The notes beneath the pieces were generated by a model. The model worked only from the letters and a program-made list of their open reading frames with translations, did no database searches and was not told the DNA's origin. Below, piece by piece: positions 1 to 8,894 of a stretch of 64,000 nt of DNA. Location of the stretch: the NCBI RefSeq assembly GCF_030269305.1, contig NZ_BSTC01000002.1:496001-560000 (forward strand), written 5' to 3'. Both the position numbers and the translations under genes were made by a program. The DNA is from Kineosporia sp. NBRC 101731 (GTDB lineage Bacteria > Actinomycetota > Actinomycetes > Actinomycetales > Kineosporiaceae). Every line of letters starts with the position of its first letter. Within the stretch, counting starts at the first letter, position 1.

Positions 1-1559
1 CGCCGCTGGTCCGACTCGTCCCCGCTGGGGAAGGCCTCCTCGAACCGCAGGCCCAGTAACTGGTCCGGGCTCATTCCCAGAGACGCGGACCAGACCGGGT
101 TGGTCTGCAGCAGACGGCCGCCGAAGTCGGCCACGGCCATGAAGTCGGTGGAGAGCTGGAAGAGCTGCTCCACCTGGTCGCGGGCACTGAGCCGGTCGGT
201 GACGTCCTGGAGGGAGCCCCAGATCTCCAGATCGGCCTCGGTGCGCACCCGGAAGTTGCACTCCACGATGCGCCGGGTGCCGCCGGGTCCGCGGGTCCGG
301 GCCAGGAACACCTGCTGTTCGCCGGTGCTGATGAGCGACTGGAGCCGGGCGGAGGTGTCCGGCTCGCTCTCGGCCACCAGGAACGGCGCCAGCTCACGAC
401 CGACCAGATCGTCCCCGGGAATGCCGAGCAGTTGCTCGGCCGCCACCGAGCAGAAGTCCACGAGGCCGTCCCGGTCCAGGCGTAGCAGCACCCCGGGCGA
501 GGAATTGGCCAGGTCCCGCATGCGGCGCTGGTTCTCCGACAGTGAGCGGGTGGCCAGCAGCGCGTCCCGTAGCGCACGCCGGCGCAGGACCGCCACGACG
601 ATCACCCCGAGCAGGATCAGGGCTGCCGTGCCCAGGGCCACCGCGCGGAAGAACATCGCGGGCCGCATGGCGGCGGTCTCCGACTCCTGGGCCACCACCC
701 GCCAGCCGTCCACCGATGTCCGGCCGGGACCGGAAGAGGTCGGGCCGGACGCACTGGCAGCGACGATGTGCCCGTTGCCGACCAGCACGGTGCGGCCGCG
801 GGCCAGGCGCGCGGCTTCGGAGAGCCCGGCGGGGGCTGCGCCGCCGCTGTCGGCCACCAGCTGACCGGAGGCGTCGAGCACGCTCATCCGGATGCCGCGG
901 CCCTGTGCATAGGTGTCCACGTAGTGCTGCACGCCGGTGAGGTCGCGCACCATCCGCAGGTATCCGACGGCGGGCGGGTCGAGAACGTACATCGGCACGG
1001 TGATGGCGGTGACGTCGGTGTCGAAGACCGGGCTGCGGTACACCGAGGAGACCGCGTACGTCTCGGTGCCGGTGAAGTCCGGCACCCCGGTCTGGGCCTT
1101 CAGGTCGTAGCCGTCCGGCACCCGGTCGGGCAGGTCGGTCATCACCTTGCCGTCGGCGTCCAGCAGGGCCACGGAGAGCACCGAGTCACCGCCGGCCGCC
1201 AGGAGCGTGCGCAGCACCGTCGCGGTCTTCGTGGCAGAAGTGGTGGAAGTGGTGGCGCTGGTTTCTGTACCGGACAGCACGTCCACGATCCCGTTGTCCT
1301 GCGCCACCGACTGGATCAGGGTGGTCAGCCCGGCATTCTGCTGCTGCAGGAACACGTCGGCCAGATCGGCGGTGTTGCGCATCTCCCGCTCGGCGTTCGA
1401 CCGCACCATCCGGTCGTAGGCGATCACGGCCCCCACGGTAGGCACCACGACGAGCACGGCGAGCAGGAGGAGCCCGCCGACGAACCGCAGCTGTCCGGGC
1501 TGTCCGGGCCGGGCCCGGGCAGGCCGCACCGGGTTGGTCGCGAGGGTCACCCACGGCAT
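1..1559 (-). CDS. Membrane sensor protein with extracytoplasmic sensor and PAS domains (3' part outside window)
   Basis: The frame is open from an ATG at 1559 to the left edge, about 519 codons, so the output domain is missing. The N-terminus has a basic stretch and a membrane helix (about residues 15-38), then about 230 extracytoplasmic residues of Cache-like sensor type, a second helix near residues 280-305 followed by RRR, and two PAS domains. The second PAS includes the segment STDFMAVADFGGRLLQTNP. The protein probably senses a small extracellular ligand. Its output could be a histidine kinase or a GGDEF/EAL module; this window cannot decide. A solo receiver gene lies divergently just upstream and is a plausible partner. 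Confidence 0.8.
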   Translation of the reverse strand, partial: MPWVTLATNPVRPARARPGQPGQLRFVGGLLLLAVLVVVPTVGAVIAYDRMVRSNAEREMRNTADLADVFLQQQNAGLTTLIQSVAQDNGIVDVLSGTETSATTSTTSATKTATVLRTLLAAGGDSVLSVALLDADGKVMTDLPDRVPDGYDLKAQTGVPDFTGTETYAVSSVYRSPVFDTDVTAITVPMYVLDPPAVGYLRMVRDLTGVQHYVDTYAQGRGIRMSVLDASGQLVADSGGAAPAGLSEAARLARGRTVLVGNGHIVAASASGPTSSGPGRTSVDGWRVVAQESETAAMRPAMFFRAVALGTAALILLGVIVVAVLRRRALRDALLATRSLSENQRRMRDLANSSPGVLLRLDRDGLVDFCSVAAEQLLGIPGDDLVGRELAPFLVAESEPDTSARLQSLISTGEQQVFLARTRGPGGTRRIVECNFRVRTEADLEIWGSLQDVTDRLSARDQVEQLFQLSTDFMAVADFGGRLLQTNPVWSASLGMSPDQLLGLRFEEAFPSGDESDQR

Positions 1560-1706
1560 TTCGACACCCCGGCGCCCCGGGTGTAGCGATCGGCGCCACT
1601 TCCTCGAGAGCCGGGCCGCGCCCGCAGACTGCTTCTCAAGATCCGTGGACCAGGCGTCGACAACCTCCCCCGGACGGCAGTGTTCCTACGGTTGAGGTGG
1701 CATGTT

Positions 1707-2087
1707 ATGGCCCGGGTTCTGGTGGTGGACGACGATCCGGACACCGTTCGCATCGTGACGTTCCGGTTGCAGTCCAACGGGCACCGGGTGATCGGTACGA
1801 CGTCGGCGAAGACGGCCTTGCAGGCCGTGGCCGAGAGGGGACGGCCCGATGTGGCGATCCTCGACGTCACGATGCCCGAGATGAGCGGCATGGAGCTGCT
1901 CGTGCACCTGCGGGCGATGGAGGGCAGCGACAACCTGCCGGCCATCTTCCTCTCCGCGCGGGTTCTCGACGTCGAGATCGCCGCCGGCCGGGCGATGGGC
2001 GCGAGTTACCTGACCAAGCCGTTCATCGCCTCCGCGCTGCTGCGCGCGATCGACGAGGCGATCGTCCCCACTTTCGACTCCTGGTGA
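1707..2087 (+). CDS. Single-domain response regulator
   Basis: The 126-residue product is one receiver domain with no output domain. The acidic pocket is VVDDD (residues 7-10), the phosphoacceptor is D53 in LDVTMPEM, the switch serine is S83 and the conserved lysine is K104 in LTKPF. The ATG at 1707 is chosen because a GAGGTGG ribosome site lies at 1693-1699 and the receiver fold starts there; the upstream in-frame ATG would add nine non-homologous residues. It likely acts as a phosphate shuttle or by protein-protein contact. The divergent sensor gene next to it is a candidate partner, but nothing in the sequence proves the pairing. Confidence 0.9.
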   Translation: MARVLVVDDDPDTVRIVTFRLQSNGHRVIGTTSAKTALQAVAERGRPDVAILDVTMPEMSGMELLVHLRAMEGSDNLPAIFLSARVLDVEIAAGRAMGASYLTKPFIASALLRAIDEAIVPTFDSW

Positions 2088-2124
2088 CCTTTTTCGGGCA
2101 CCGAACCGATGGTGGACGTCGTGG

Positions 2125-4032
2125 TCAGTCGGCGCTGTCGTCCCGGCCTCCGCGGTCGTCGGGTCGGGTGTCCCTGTCCGTTTCCTCATCGTCCGGGGGC
2201 TCCGACGGTTTCGGCTCCGGACCACAGATCACCCGGTCCTCCGCGTTGTAGACGGCCTGGAACGTCTGTGTCCGCTCCACCTGCGCGGAACCGGGGCGGC
2301 GGAACGTACGACTGACCGAGACGTCGAAACCCGCGCTCGCGCCCTGTGACACGCACCCGGCCGAATCGTCGTAAACCGTCTGGGGCGTGCGGTGGTTGCT
2401 GCGTTCGCTCCGCCCCGCGGTGACGTCCCAGTACCGGGTGCCGTAGAAACTGACGTTCACCTGTGAACCCACCGACGCCTCGACCAGCACCGCGGTCGGG
2501 GTGTCGTTCTTCCATCTCAGGTCGACCGTCGGCCAGTTCACGGTGGCTTCGCGCCCTTCGGGGTAGCGCGCGATGTAGAATGAATGCGGCTTGTGATAAA
2601 CGTCTTCCAGGCCGGCGAAGAACACGTTGTTGAAGATCGTGGTGGCCATCTGCGACACGCCGCCGCCGTAGTCCCGCACCAGCCGGCCACCGCTGATCGC
2701 CGGGGCCGGGTGGTAGCCCTTCTCCGGCGTCCGCTCCCCCAGCACCTGGTTCAGGCTGAACGTCTCGCCCGGCATCACCACCGTGCCGTTCACGGTGCGC
2801 GCTGCGATCCGCAGGTTCTCGGTGCGCCCGGCGTCTGCGGTCAGGTTCGTGGAGAAGGTGCTGATGCGCTCCTTCACCCCGAGCTTCCGGGCCTTCGCGG
2901 TGGTGAGTTCCGGCTCCCGCACCGAGACCGGAACCCGCGCCACCCGCTGATCCTCCGCCGTGAACCTCAGCGCCCCCAGCACCGTCCGGGCCAGCGGGGC
3001 CGCCGCGACGGTCACGCCGTTGCGCCCGGGCACCACCTCGGGCCGGCCGCCCCGCACCCGGAAACCGGCGTCCACCGGTTCCTTCGAGATGCCTTTCCCC
3101 TCCGCCAGCACCACTTTCCGCAGCTTCTTCCCGTCCACCGTGAGAGCCGGCTTCCCGTTCTTCACCGCGAAGGCCAGACTGGGAACGAACTGCGCGGGTT
3201 CCAGCTCGACGCCGGTGCCACCGACCCGCACCACCAGGGGCCCGGATACGGCCGGCCCGGCCTGATCGACCAGCGCCCGCCGCGCGTCGGCCGTGCTGAC
3301 CCGCGGCGCCCTCGTCGCGACCGGCACCGTCACCTCACCGGTGAGCCAGTGCGCGCGCACCCGGCGCACCGCCGAGGAGGCGATCTCGTGCCCCGGCACG
3401 GCCTCGCGCACCTCGGGGGTGGTGCCGTCGAAAATGATGGACGCGTTCACCGGCGCCTGGGCAACGTTCCCGGCGAAGACCTTCAGCCCCTGCTCGACGG
3501 TCGGGTCCGCGAGTTCCGGGTCGGCGTCGTGCGCCCCGCCACCGGCCACCCGCCGCCACAGGGTGGCAGGGTTCAGGGTGAAGCCGGTGAGCCGGTCCAC
3601 CACCGCCGCGGCATCCAGGGTCAGTCCCAGGTCGTCCGGTGAGACCGGTTGCGTGTGGCCGGCAGCCGTCAGCGTGACCTCCCCGCCCAGGTCGGCGTAC
3701 GCCCGGCGGAGTTCACCCACGGCATCGGCCCGGTCCCGGCCGCCGATCGCGACACCGGCCACGGTGGTACCGCCGGCCACCCGGTCGGAGTTCAGCCAGG
3801 CCGCCCCGAGGTAGGCGGTGAGGGCACCCCCGGCCAGCACGGCCCCGACGACTGCCCACCGGCGACCACCCGTCCCGGCCTCACCTCCCGAAACCGGCTC
3901 CGGCCAAGATTCCAGCTCAGATTCCGCCCCGGATTCGAACCCGGGTTCGAGCCCGGATTCGTCCGCCACGACCTGTAGGTCGGCCGCCGCGAGCGGCAGG
4001 GTCTCGTCGGCCGGGCGCGGGGTCTCTGCCAC
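2125..4032 (-). CDS. VanW family protein with peptidoglycan-binding-like repeats
   Basis: The 635-residue protein starts at a GTG. An acidic Glu/Pro/Ser-rich cytoplasmic head (about 1-55) precedes one membrane helix (about 60-82). Next come two extracellular repeats of the PG_binding_4 type and then the VanW domain (about 375-520), with PGETFSLNQVLG, GGGVSQMATTIFN and NWPTVDLRWKND motifs. The Glu/Asp-rich C-tail is probably disordered. Proteins of this layout are common in actinobacteria and are thought to act at the cell wall, but their activity is not established. The DNA for the acidic head contains an inverted repeat near 3933-3950, best explained by its Glu-Ser-Gly-type codons. Confidence 0.88.
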   Translation of the reverse strand: MAETPRPADETLPLAAADLQVVADESGLEPGFESGAESELESWPEPVSGGEAGTGGRRWAVVGAVLAGGALTAYLGAAWLNSDRVAGGTTVAGVAIGGRDRADAVGELRRAYADLGGEVTLTAAGHTQPVSPDDLGLTLDAAAVVDRLTGFTLNPATLWRRVAGGGAHDADPELADPTVEQGLKVFAGNVAQAPVNASIIFDGTTPEVREAVPGHEIASSAVRRVRAHWLTGEVTVPVATRAPRVSTADARRALVDQAGPAVSGPLVVRVGGTGVELEPAQFVPSLAFAVKNGKPALTVDGKKLRKVVLAEGKGISKEPVDAGFRVRGGRPEVVPGRNGVTVAAAPLARTVLGALRFTAEDQRVARVPVSVREPELTTAKARKLGVKERISTFSTNLTADAGRTENLRIAARTVNGTVVMPGETFSLNQVLGERTPEKGYHPAPAISGGRLVRDYGGGVSQMATTIFNNVFFAGLEDVYHKPHSFYIARYPEGREATVNWPTVDLRWKNDTPTAVLVEASVGSQVNVSFYGTRYWDVTAGRSERSNHRTPQTVYDDSAGCVSQGASAGFDVSVSRTFRRPGSAQVERTQTFQAVYNAEDRVICGPEPKPSEPPDDEETDRDTRPDDRGGRDDSAD

Positions 4033-4109
4033 GGTGACATGCTACGACGGAGAGTCACGAAAGCGCCGTGATCTGCGATCTTTCCGATCCGTGGCGAGCC
4101 CCAAAAGGG

Positions 4110-4595
4110 TCAGATCCGGGTGTACGCCGCACGGTGGTAGAGCAGGGCCCCCGCACCTTCGTCGGACACCCGGGCACCCACCACCTCGGCCACCAGGATG
4201 CTGTGGTCACCGGCGGAGTGCACGTCCGTGGTCCGGCATTCGAGGGTGGCCACCGCGTCGTCGAGCAGGGCGACCCCGGTCTCCGGCCCGCGGTGGTGCG
4301 GGGCCCGGTCGAGCTGGCCGATCAGAGGACGCCCACGGTTGGCCAGCCAGGCGGCCACCGGCCGCTGTTCCGGCCCCAGGACACTGACCCCCCACACTCC
4401 GGCGTCCACCACCGCGTCGTGGAAACGCGACTCCTTCTCCACGCACACCAGCACCAGCGGCGGGTCGATCGACACCGAGGTGAACGAGTTCACGGTCATC
4501 GCGTGGTCGAACCGGCCCTCCACACTCGTGACCACGCAGATGCCGGTGGCGAAACGCCCCACCGCCCGCCGGAACGTGCCCTGATCAAGAACCAT
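4110..4595 (-). CDS. Flavin reductase family protein
   Basis: The 161-residue protein matches the FMN-binding split-barrel flavin reductases (HpaC/RutF type). Features are RFATGICVVTS at the start, AMTVNSFTSVSIDPPLVLVC in the middle, and the C-terminal GDHSILVAEVV segment with the catalytic-region histidine. Such enzymes reduce FMN or FAD with NAD(P)H and supply a monooxygenase. No monooxygenase gene is adjacent, so the partner is unknown. The gene lies downstream of the ftsH-like gene on the same strand, separated by a strong inverted repeat, and is probably transcribed on its own. Confidence 0.85.
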   Translation of the reverse strand: MVLDQGTFRRAVGRFATGICVVTSVEGRFDHAMTVNSFTSVSIDPPLVLVCVEKESRFHDAVVDAGVWGVSVLGPEQRPVAAWLANRGRPLIGQLDRAPHHRGPETGVALLDDAVATLECRTTDVHSAGDHSILVAEVVGARVSDEGAGALLYHRAAYTRI

Positions 4596-4625
4596 GCCCC
4601 CAGCTTAGGAGCCCCCCAAAAACCC

Positions 4626-4712
4626 TCCGTGATCATGCAAAACCTCCCCGGAGTTCTAGAACTCCGGCGCTGAGAGTTCTAGAACGCTGGGGAGGTTTTG
4701 CATGATCACGGA
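4626..4712. repeat. Intergenic palindromic repeat, copy 1
   Basis: An 87-base inverted repeat with near-perfect 24-base arms (4626-4649 and 4689-4712). The arms contain GTGATCATGCAAAACCTCCCC, read inward. Inside are two copies of the palindrome GTTCTAGAAC. It lies between the end of the ftsH-like gene and the start of the flavin reductase gene, so it may serve as a terminator. Related copies are at 55511-55576, 59815-59852 and 61334-61449. Confidence 0.8.
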
Positions 4713-4726
4713 CGAAGTGGGGGGGC

Positions 4727-6646
4727 TTAACGCTTCGCGGTGGCGTTGGTGGCGTTGGTCTCGCTCTCCCGCAGGTCCACCATGGGCCGGCCGCCGGCCT
4801 CCCGCAGCACCCGGTCGATCTCGCCGCCGATCAGCTCGTGCCGCTCCAGCAGGGCGTCGCGCAGGGCCTCGACCAGGTGCCGGTTGCTCTCCAGAAGCGC
4901 CCGGGTGACCTCCTTGCGGGCAGCCAGCAGTTCCTCCATCATCCGGCGCCCTTCCCCGTCGCCCACCACACGGGAGACGAGATCGCCGCCGCCGAAGGAA
5001 CTTCCGGGGGCCGCCGCGAAGGAGATCAGGGTGTCGCCCATCCCCGCCGCGCCGATCATCTGCGCCGCCACATTCGTGGCGTAGACCAGGTCACCGCCCG
5101 GTCCCGTGGACACGTCGCCGAAGAACAGTTCCTCGGCCACCTGCCCGCCGAACGCGATCGAGATCAGCGCGCCCAGTTCCGACTTCGAGCGGGTGTACAC
5201 GTCGTCGCGGTCACCGTGGGCCAGCATCCCCAGGGAGCCGGCCCGCTTGACGATGGTGAGGATCTCCAGCCGGCGCTGCGGGGCGAGCAGCCAGGCGGCC
5301 ACCGCGTGCCCGGCCTCGTGCGTGGCGATCAGGGCGATCTCGTGGTCGGTGTAGCCCACCGGCTGGCCGAGGCCGACCTCGGTGACCAGCCGGGCCTGCT
5401 CGACGTCGCTCCACGACATCCCGGCGGCGCCGCGACGCACCGCGTTCACCAGGGCCTCGTCCAGCAGGTGCTCGATCCGGACCGGGCTGTACCCCTGCGT
5501 CACCCCGGCCAGTGCGTCCCGGTACTCCTCGTCCGCCAGTTCGCTCTCGTGCGACTTGCGGGCCAGGAAGTGGTCGATCAGCTCACGCCGGCCGGTCTTG
5601 TCGGGCAGCCCGAAGGTCATCGTCCGGTCGAACCGGCCCGGACGCAGCAGGGCGGGGTCGAGCGCGTCGGCCCGGTTGGTCGCCGCGATCACCAGCACGT
5701 TGACGGGTTCCGGCCGGGGGCGCGGAATCTGGCGGTTCTCGGGCAGCATCAGGTTGATCTTGTCCACGAGCCGGCTGATCGCACGCTGCGCGGTGGTGAG
5801 TTCGTCGAACGACTGCATCTGCACGAGCAGCTCGTTGACGGTGGCTCCCGGGTCACCGCTGACCATCCGGTGCACCTGAACGGGCTGATCGGGCCTGGCC
5901 GGGGAGGTCATGGCCAGACCGGTGAGGCCGCCGCAGTTCAGGGTGGACCCCGAGGTGGAGCTCGAGATGGACGGTGCGGGCGTCATCGCCGTGCTCACCC
6001 CCGAGCGGGCCATCCCGATCGCGTCGATCTCCTCGATGAAGGCGATCGCACCGCCCTCACGCCGCGCGGCCTTGCGGAGTTCCTTGAAGTACGAGCGGAT
6101 CTTGCGGCCGGTGGCGCCGTAGTACATCGACTGGAACGCGGTGGCGGAGACGAACAGGAACGGCACACCCGCCTCGGCGGCCATCGCCTTGGCCATGTGT
6201 GTCTTGCCGGTTCCCGGTGACCCCTCGAAAAGGATTCCCCGACGGGCGGTTCCACCCATCTTCGTCTTGAAGGTCAGGGCCGAGCGGAACAGCTCCAGCG
6301 ACCGGCGCACGTCCTCGGCGACCGGGGCCAGGCCCTTCACGTCGTCGATCCGCACATCGATCTGCTCGGGCCGGTACAGCACGTGCGGCGAGCGGCCGGC
6401 GATCAGCAGACTGCCGAGGGTGGTGCCCAGCATCAGCACGAAGAAGATCACGACCGTCAGCAGGAACGGGTCCACCGAGGGCAGCCCGGGCAGCATCCCG
6501 GCACCGCCCAGGTACCGGCCCCAGCACCAGGCCGCCACCACCAGACCGAGCACGAGAAGCCGCGTCAGGCGCCGGCGCTGCCCCCGGGCCCGCAGGCGGC
6601 CGACGTCGTCCAGCATCTGTCCGCGCATCGCCAAACCGTCCTCCAA
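4727..6646 (-). CDS. FtsH-like ATP-dependent zinc metalloprotease
   Basis: The 639-residue protein has two N-terminal membrane helices (about 28-48 and 58-84), an AAA module with Walker A GSPGTGKT (142-149), Walker B IAFIEEIDAIG (about 201-211), the second region of homology near LLRPGRFDR (333-341), and the M41 protease site HEAGH (443-447). It should degrade membrane and cytosolic proteins from the inner face of the membrane. It is not the canonical FtsH: an insert of about 60 residues rich in Ser, Thr and Pro follows Walker B, and Walker B has Glu-Glu instead of Asp-Glu. The start could also be the second Met (residue 7). It is likely a paralog of a housekeeping ftsH located elsewhere. Confidence 0.85.
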   Translation of the reverse strand: MEDGLAMRGQMLDDVGRLRARGQRRRLTRLLVLGLVVAAWCWGRYLGGAGMLPGLPSVDPFLLTVVIFFVLMLGTTLGSLLIAGRSPHVLYRPEQIDVRIDDVKGLAPVAEDVRRSLELFRSALTFKTKMGGTARRGILFEGSPGTGKTHMAKAMAAEAGVPFLFVSATAFQSMYYGATGRKIRSYFKELRKAARREGGAIAFIEEIDAIGMARSGVSTAMTPAPSISSSTSGSTLNCGGLTGLAMTSPARPDQPVQVHRMVSGDPGATVNELLVQMQSFDELTTAQRAISRLVDKINLMLPENRQIPRPRPEPVNVLVIAATNRADALDPALLRPGRFDRTMTFGLPDKTGRRELIDHFLARKSHESELADEEYRDALAGVTQGYSPVRIEHLLDEALVNAVRRGAAGMSWSDVEQARLVTEVGLGQPVGYTDHEIALIATHEAGHAVAAWLLAPQRRLEILTIVKRAGSLGMLAHGDRDDVYTRSKSELGALISIAFGGQVAEELFFGDVSTGPGGDLVYATNVAAQMIGAAGMGDTLISFAAAPGSSFGGGDLVSRVVGDGEGRRMMEELLAARKEVTRALLESNRHLVEALRDALLERHELIGGEIDRVLREAGGRPMVDLRESETNATNATAKR

Positions 6647-6773
6647 AGTCGTCTTCCGTTACCAGAAGACACCCTGAAGCCCCGAAAACAGAGACCCTGC
6701 GTCACCGACCACCCACCCGGCCGACGAGCAATCCGGGCGTTTCGCCGACCAGGTAACCCCGGGTCGCAGTGCT

Positions 6774-7739
6774 CTAGCCGAAAAGGTCGGTCTCCCGGCC
6801 CAGCTCGTCCACCGTTCCTCCGGGCGCACCGCGCACCAACCGGTAGAACTCCATCGCCAGCAGCGGCTGGGCCACGTGGTTGCTCAGCGCGAACCACACC
6901 TCGCTGGGGTCGACCACCGCCTGGGTGGCGTGCGCGCGCAGGGCCCCGGCCTTGGCCCCGGCGAAGGCCGTGGCGTCGAGCGCGGCCGTGACCTGGTCAT
7001 CGGGCACCACCATGCTGGGCAGGCGGCCCTCCGGATCGATACCGGAGTAGGCCTCGCCCAGGCTCTCCTTCAGCGTCCGCAGGGCCTGCCGGGTGAGCGA
7101 CTCGGGCGCAACGGTCCAGTAGACCTTCGGCACCGCCCATCCCGGCTCACCCTCCGGCCCCTGAAGCGCTGCCAGTTCGACACCGCGCATCGTCACCAGG
7201 TGGGTGTGTACATGGTCGGGGTGTCCGTAACCGCCACCGGGTTCGTAGGTCACCACGACCTGGGGCCGCAGCACCCGCAGCACCGCCGCCAGGTGCTCGG
7301 CGGGTTCCTCGGTGCCCGCCAGCACGAACGCCCCGGCGGGTGGGTTCGGCGAGGGCACCACCCCACCGTCGTGGTCGTAGGCCATGCCCGAGTCGGCATA
7401 AGCGGTGCTTGAGGACGACCTGGTCACCCCGGCGGGCCGCCCGGGAGTCGTGGGGTCACCGAGGAAGCGGTGGTCGCGCACGCCCAGAGCCGTCATCGCG
7501 GCCGCCAGCTCGGCCACCCGGTGATCGCCCAGCCGGTCGGCGTCGCCCTCCAGGTGCGCCAGCTCCGGCGGGATCACCTCCCCCTGCTCACCCCGGGTGC
7601 AGGTGACGAGCGTGACCTGGGCGCCCTCCGCCGCATACTTCGCCATCGTCGCGCCGTTACCGATGGTCTCGTCGTCGGGATGAGCATGCACGAACACGAT
7701 GCGCCGGGGGTTCTCGATCATCCGGCCATTGTCGAGCAA
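6774..7739 (-). CDS. mshB: N-acetyl-1-D-myo-inositol-2-amino-2-deoxy-alpha-D-glucopyranoside deacetylase
   Basis: The 321-residue protein has the PIG-L/LmbE zinc site HAHPDDETIGNG near the N-terminus and a GGGYGHPDHVHTH metal motif in the middle, as in mycothiol biosynthesis MshB. The enzyme removes acetate from GlcNAc-inositol to give GlcN-inositol, the second dedicated step to mycothiol, and works in the cytoplasm. The best start may be the ATG at 7721 (MIENPRRIVFVHAHPDDE). Length fits the family. Mycothiol is the main low-mass thiol of actinobacteria. The gene is separated from the upstream opp operon by a perfect palindrome and is probably a separate unit. Confidence 0.9.
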   Translation of the reverse strand: MLDNGRMIENPRRIVFVHAHPDDETIGNGATMAKYAAEGAQVTLVTCTRGEQGEVIPPELAHLEGDADRLGDHRVAELAAAMTALGVRDHRFLGDPTTPGRPAGVTRSSSSTAYADSGMAYDHDGGVVPSPNPPAGAFVLAGTEEPAEHLAAVLRVLRPQVVVTYEPGGGYGHPDHVHTHLVTMRGVELAALQGPEGEPGWAVPKVYWTVAPESLTRQALRTLKESLGEAYSGIDPEGRLPSMVVPDDQVTAALDATAFAGAKAGALRAHATQAVVDPSEVWFALSNHVAQPLLAMEFYRLVRGAPGGTVDELGRETDLFG

Positions 7740-7745
7740 ACGCAG

Positions 7746-7785
7746 AAATGGTGGACGACGTGGAGCTCCACGTCGTCCACCATTT
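7746..7785. terminator. Perfect 40-base palindrome, probable terminator
   Basis: The two 20-base halves (7746-7765 and 7766-7785) are exactly complementary, with no loop in the DNA. It sits 8 bases after the oppF stop codon and 6 bases upstream of the mshB start region, so it most likely ends opp transcription. Confidence 0.7.
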
Positions 7786-7793
7786 CATGCTTC

Positions 7794-8894
7794 TCAGGCG
7801 GCCACCCCGGGACGGGACGGCGTCTCGCCCGGGAAGTGACAGGCGGCCTGGGCACCGGAGGAGGTGACCTCCAGGCCCGGGTCCACCTCGGCGCAGACGG
7901 ACTGCGCCTTCCAGCAGCGGGTGCGGAACCGGCAGCCCGACGGCGGGTTGGCCGGGCTGGGCGGGTCCCCCTCGAGCACGATCTGGTTGCCCTTGCCGCG
8001 CTGCGACGGGTCCGGGTTCGGCACGGCCGAGAGCAGCGCCTTGGTGTACGGGTGCTGCGGGTTGTTGTAGACCTGCTCCTTCTCGCCGAGTTCGACGATC
8101 CGGCCCAGGTACATCACCGCCACCCGGTGCGAGATGTGCCGCACCACGGACAGGTCGTGCGCGATGAAGATCAGCGAGATGCCCAGCCGGTTCTGCAGGT
8201 CCTGCAGCAGGTTGATCACCTGGGCCTGCACCGAGACGTCCAGGGCGGACACCGGCTCGTCACAGATCAGCAGCTTGGGGTTCAGGGCCAGGCCGCGGGC
8301 GATGCCGATGCGCTGACGCTGACCACCGGAGAACTGGTGCGCGTAACGGTCGATGTGCTCCGGCGCGAGACCGACAAGCGACATCAGCTCACGCACCCGC
8401 TCGGTGCGCTTGTTCTTCGGAACGACGTCCGGGTGGATCTCCAGGGGCTCCGCGATGATGTCGCCGACCGTCATCCGGGGGTTCAGCGACGTGTACGGGT
8501 CCTGGAAGATCATCTGCACGTCACGGCGCATGGCCTTGAGCTTCGCGCCCGAGGATCCGACCATCTCCCGGCCGGTCAGCTCGATCGAGCCGCCGGTGGG
8601 GGTCTCCAGACCGATGAGCAGCCGGGCCAGCGTCGACTTGCCACAGCCGGACTCACCGACCACACCGACCGTCTCGCCCGGGTAGACCTGCAGGTTCACG
8701 CCGTCGACAGCCTGGACGGCGCCGACCTGGCGCTTGATCACGATGCCCTGGCGCAGCGGGAAGTGCTTGACCAGGCTGTTGACCTTGAGGATCGGGTCGC
8801 TGGTCAGGGAAGGCTGCGACCCGGTCTCGAGGCTGGTTCCGGCCTGGTCGGCCTGGCCCGAGCCCCACGGGTCCGGGGTCTCAGTGGATGCCAT
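7794..8894 (-). CDS. Oligopeptide/dipeptide ABC transporter ATPase, OppF-like
   Basis: The protein is an ABC ATPase with Walker [10 protein letters not shown], the signature [20 protein letters not shown] and Walker [13 protein letters not shown], plus the C-terminal oligo_HPY extension with cysteines around CRFRTRCW. It powers peptide import together with OppD. I chose the ATG at 8894 ([10 protein letters not shown]), which has GGAGG upstream and overlaps the oppD stop by 14 bases; a second ATG lies at 8903. The last gene of the five-gene opp operon. Substrate cannot be told from the ATPase, so dipeptide or nickel-type import remain possible. Confidence 0.9.
   Translation of the reverse strand: MASTETPDPWGSGQADQAGTSLETGSQPSLTSDPILKVNSLVKHFPLRQGIVIKRQVGAVQAVDGVNLQVYPGETVGVVGESGCGKSTLARLLIGLETPTGGSIELTGREMVGSSGAKLKAMRRDVQMIFQDPYTSLNPRMTVGDIIAEPLEIHPDVVPKNKRTERVRELMSLVGLAPEHIDRYAHQFSGGQRQRIGIARGLALNPKLLICDEPVSALDVSVQAQVINLLQDLQNRLGISLIFIAHDLSVVRHISHRVAVMYLGRIVELGEKEQVYNNPQHPYTKALLSAVPNPDPSQRGKGNQIVLEGDPPSPANPPSGCRFRTRCWKAQSVCAEVDPGLEVTSSGAQAACHFPGETPSRPGVAA

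Noticed and set aside
768-1586. Long plus-strand frames over the sensor gene region
   Set aside because: They are His/Val/Arg-rich and lie opposite a minus frame with membrane helices and PAS motifs that runs off the edge. They are GC-rich antisense frames.
3900-3965. Repeat or operator within the VanW gene head
   Set aside because: The inverted repeat TCGAACCCGGGTTCGA results from codons of the acidic, repetitive N-terminus.
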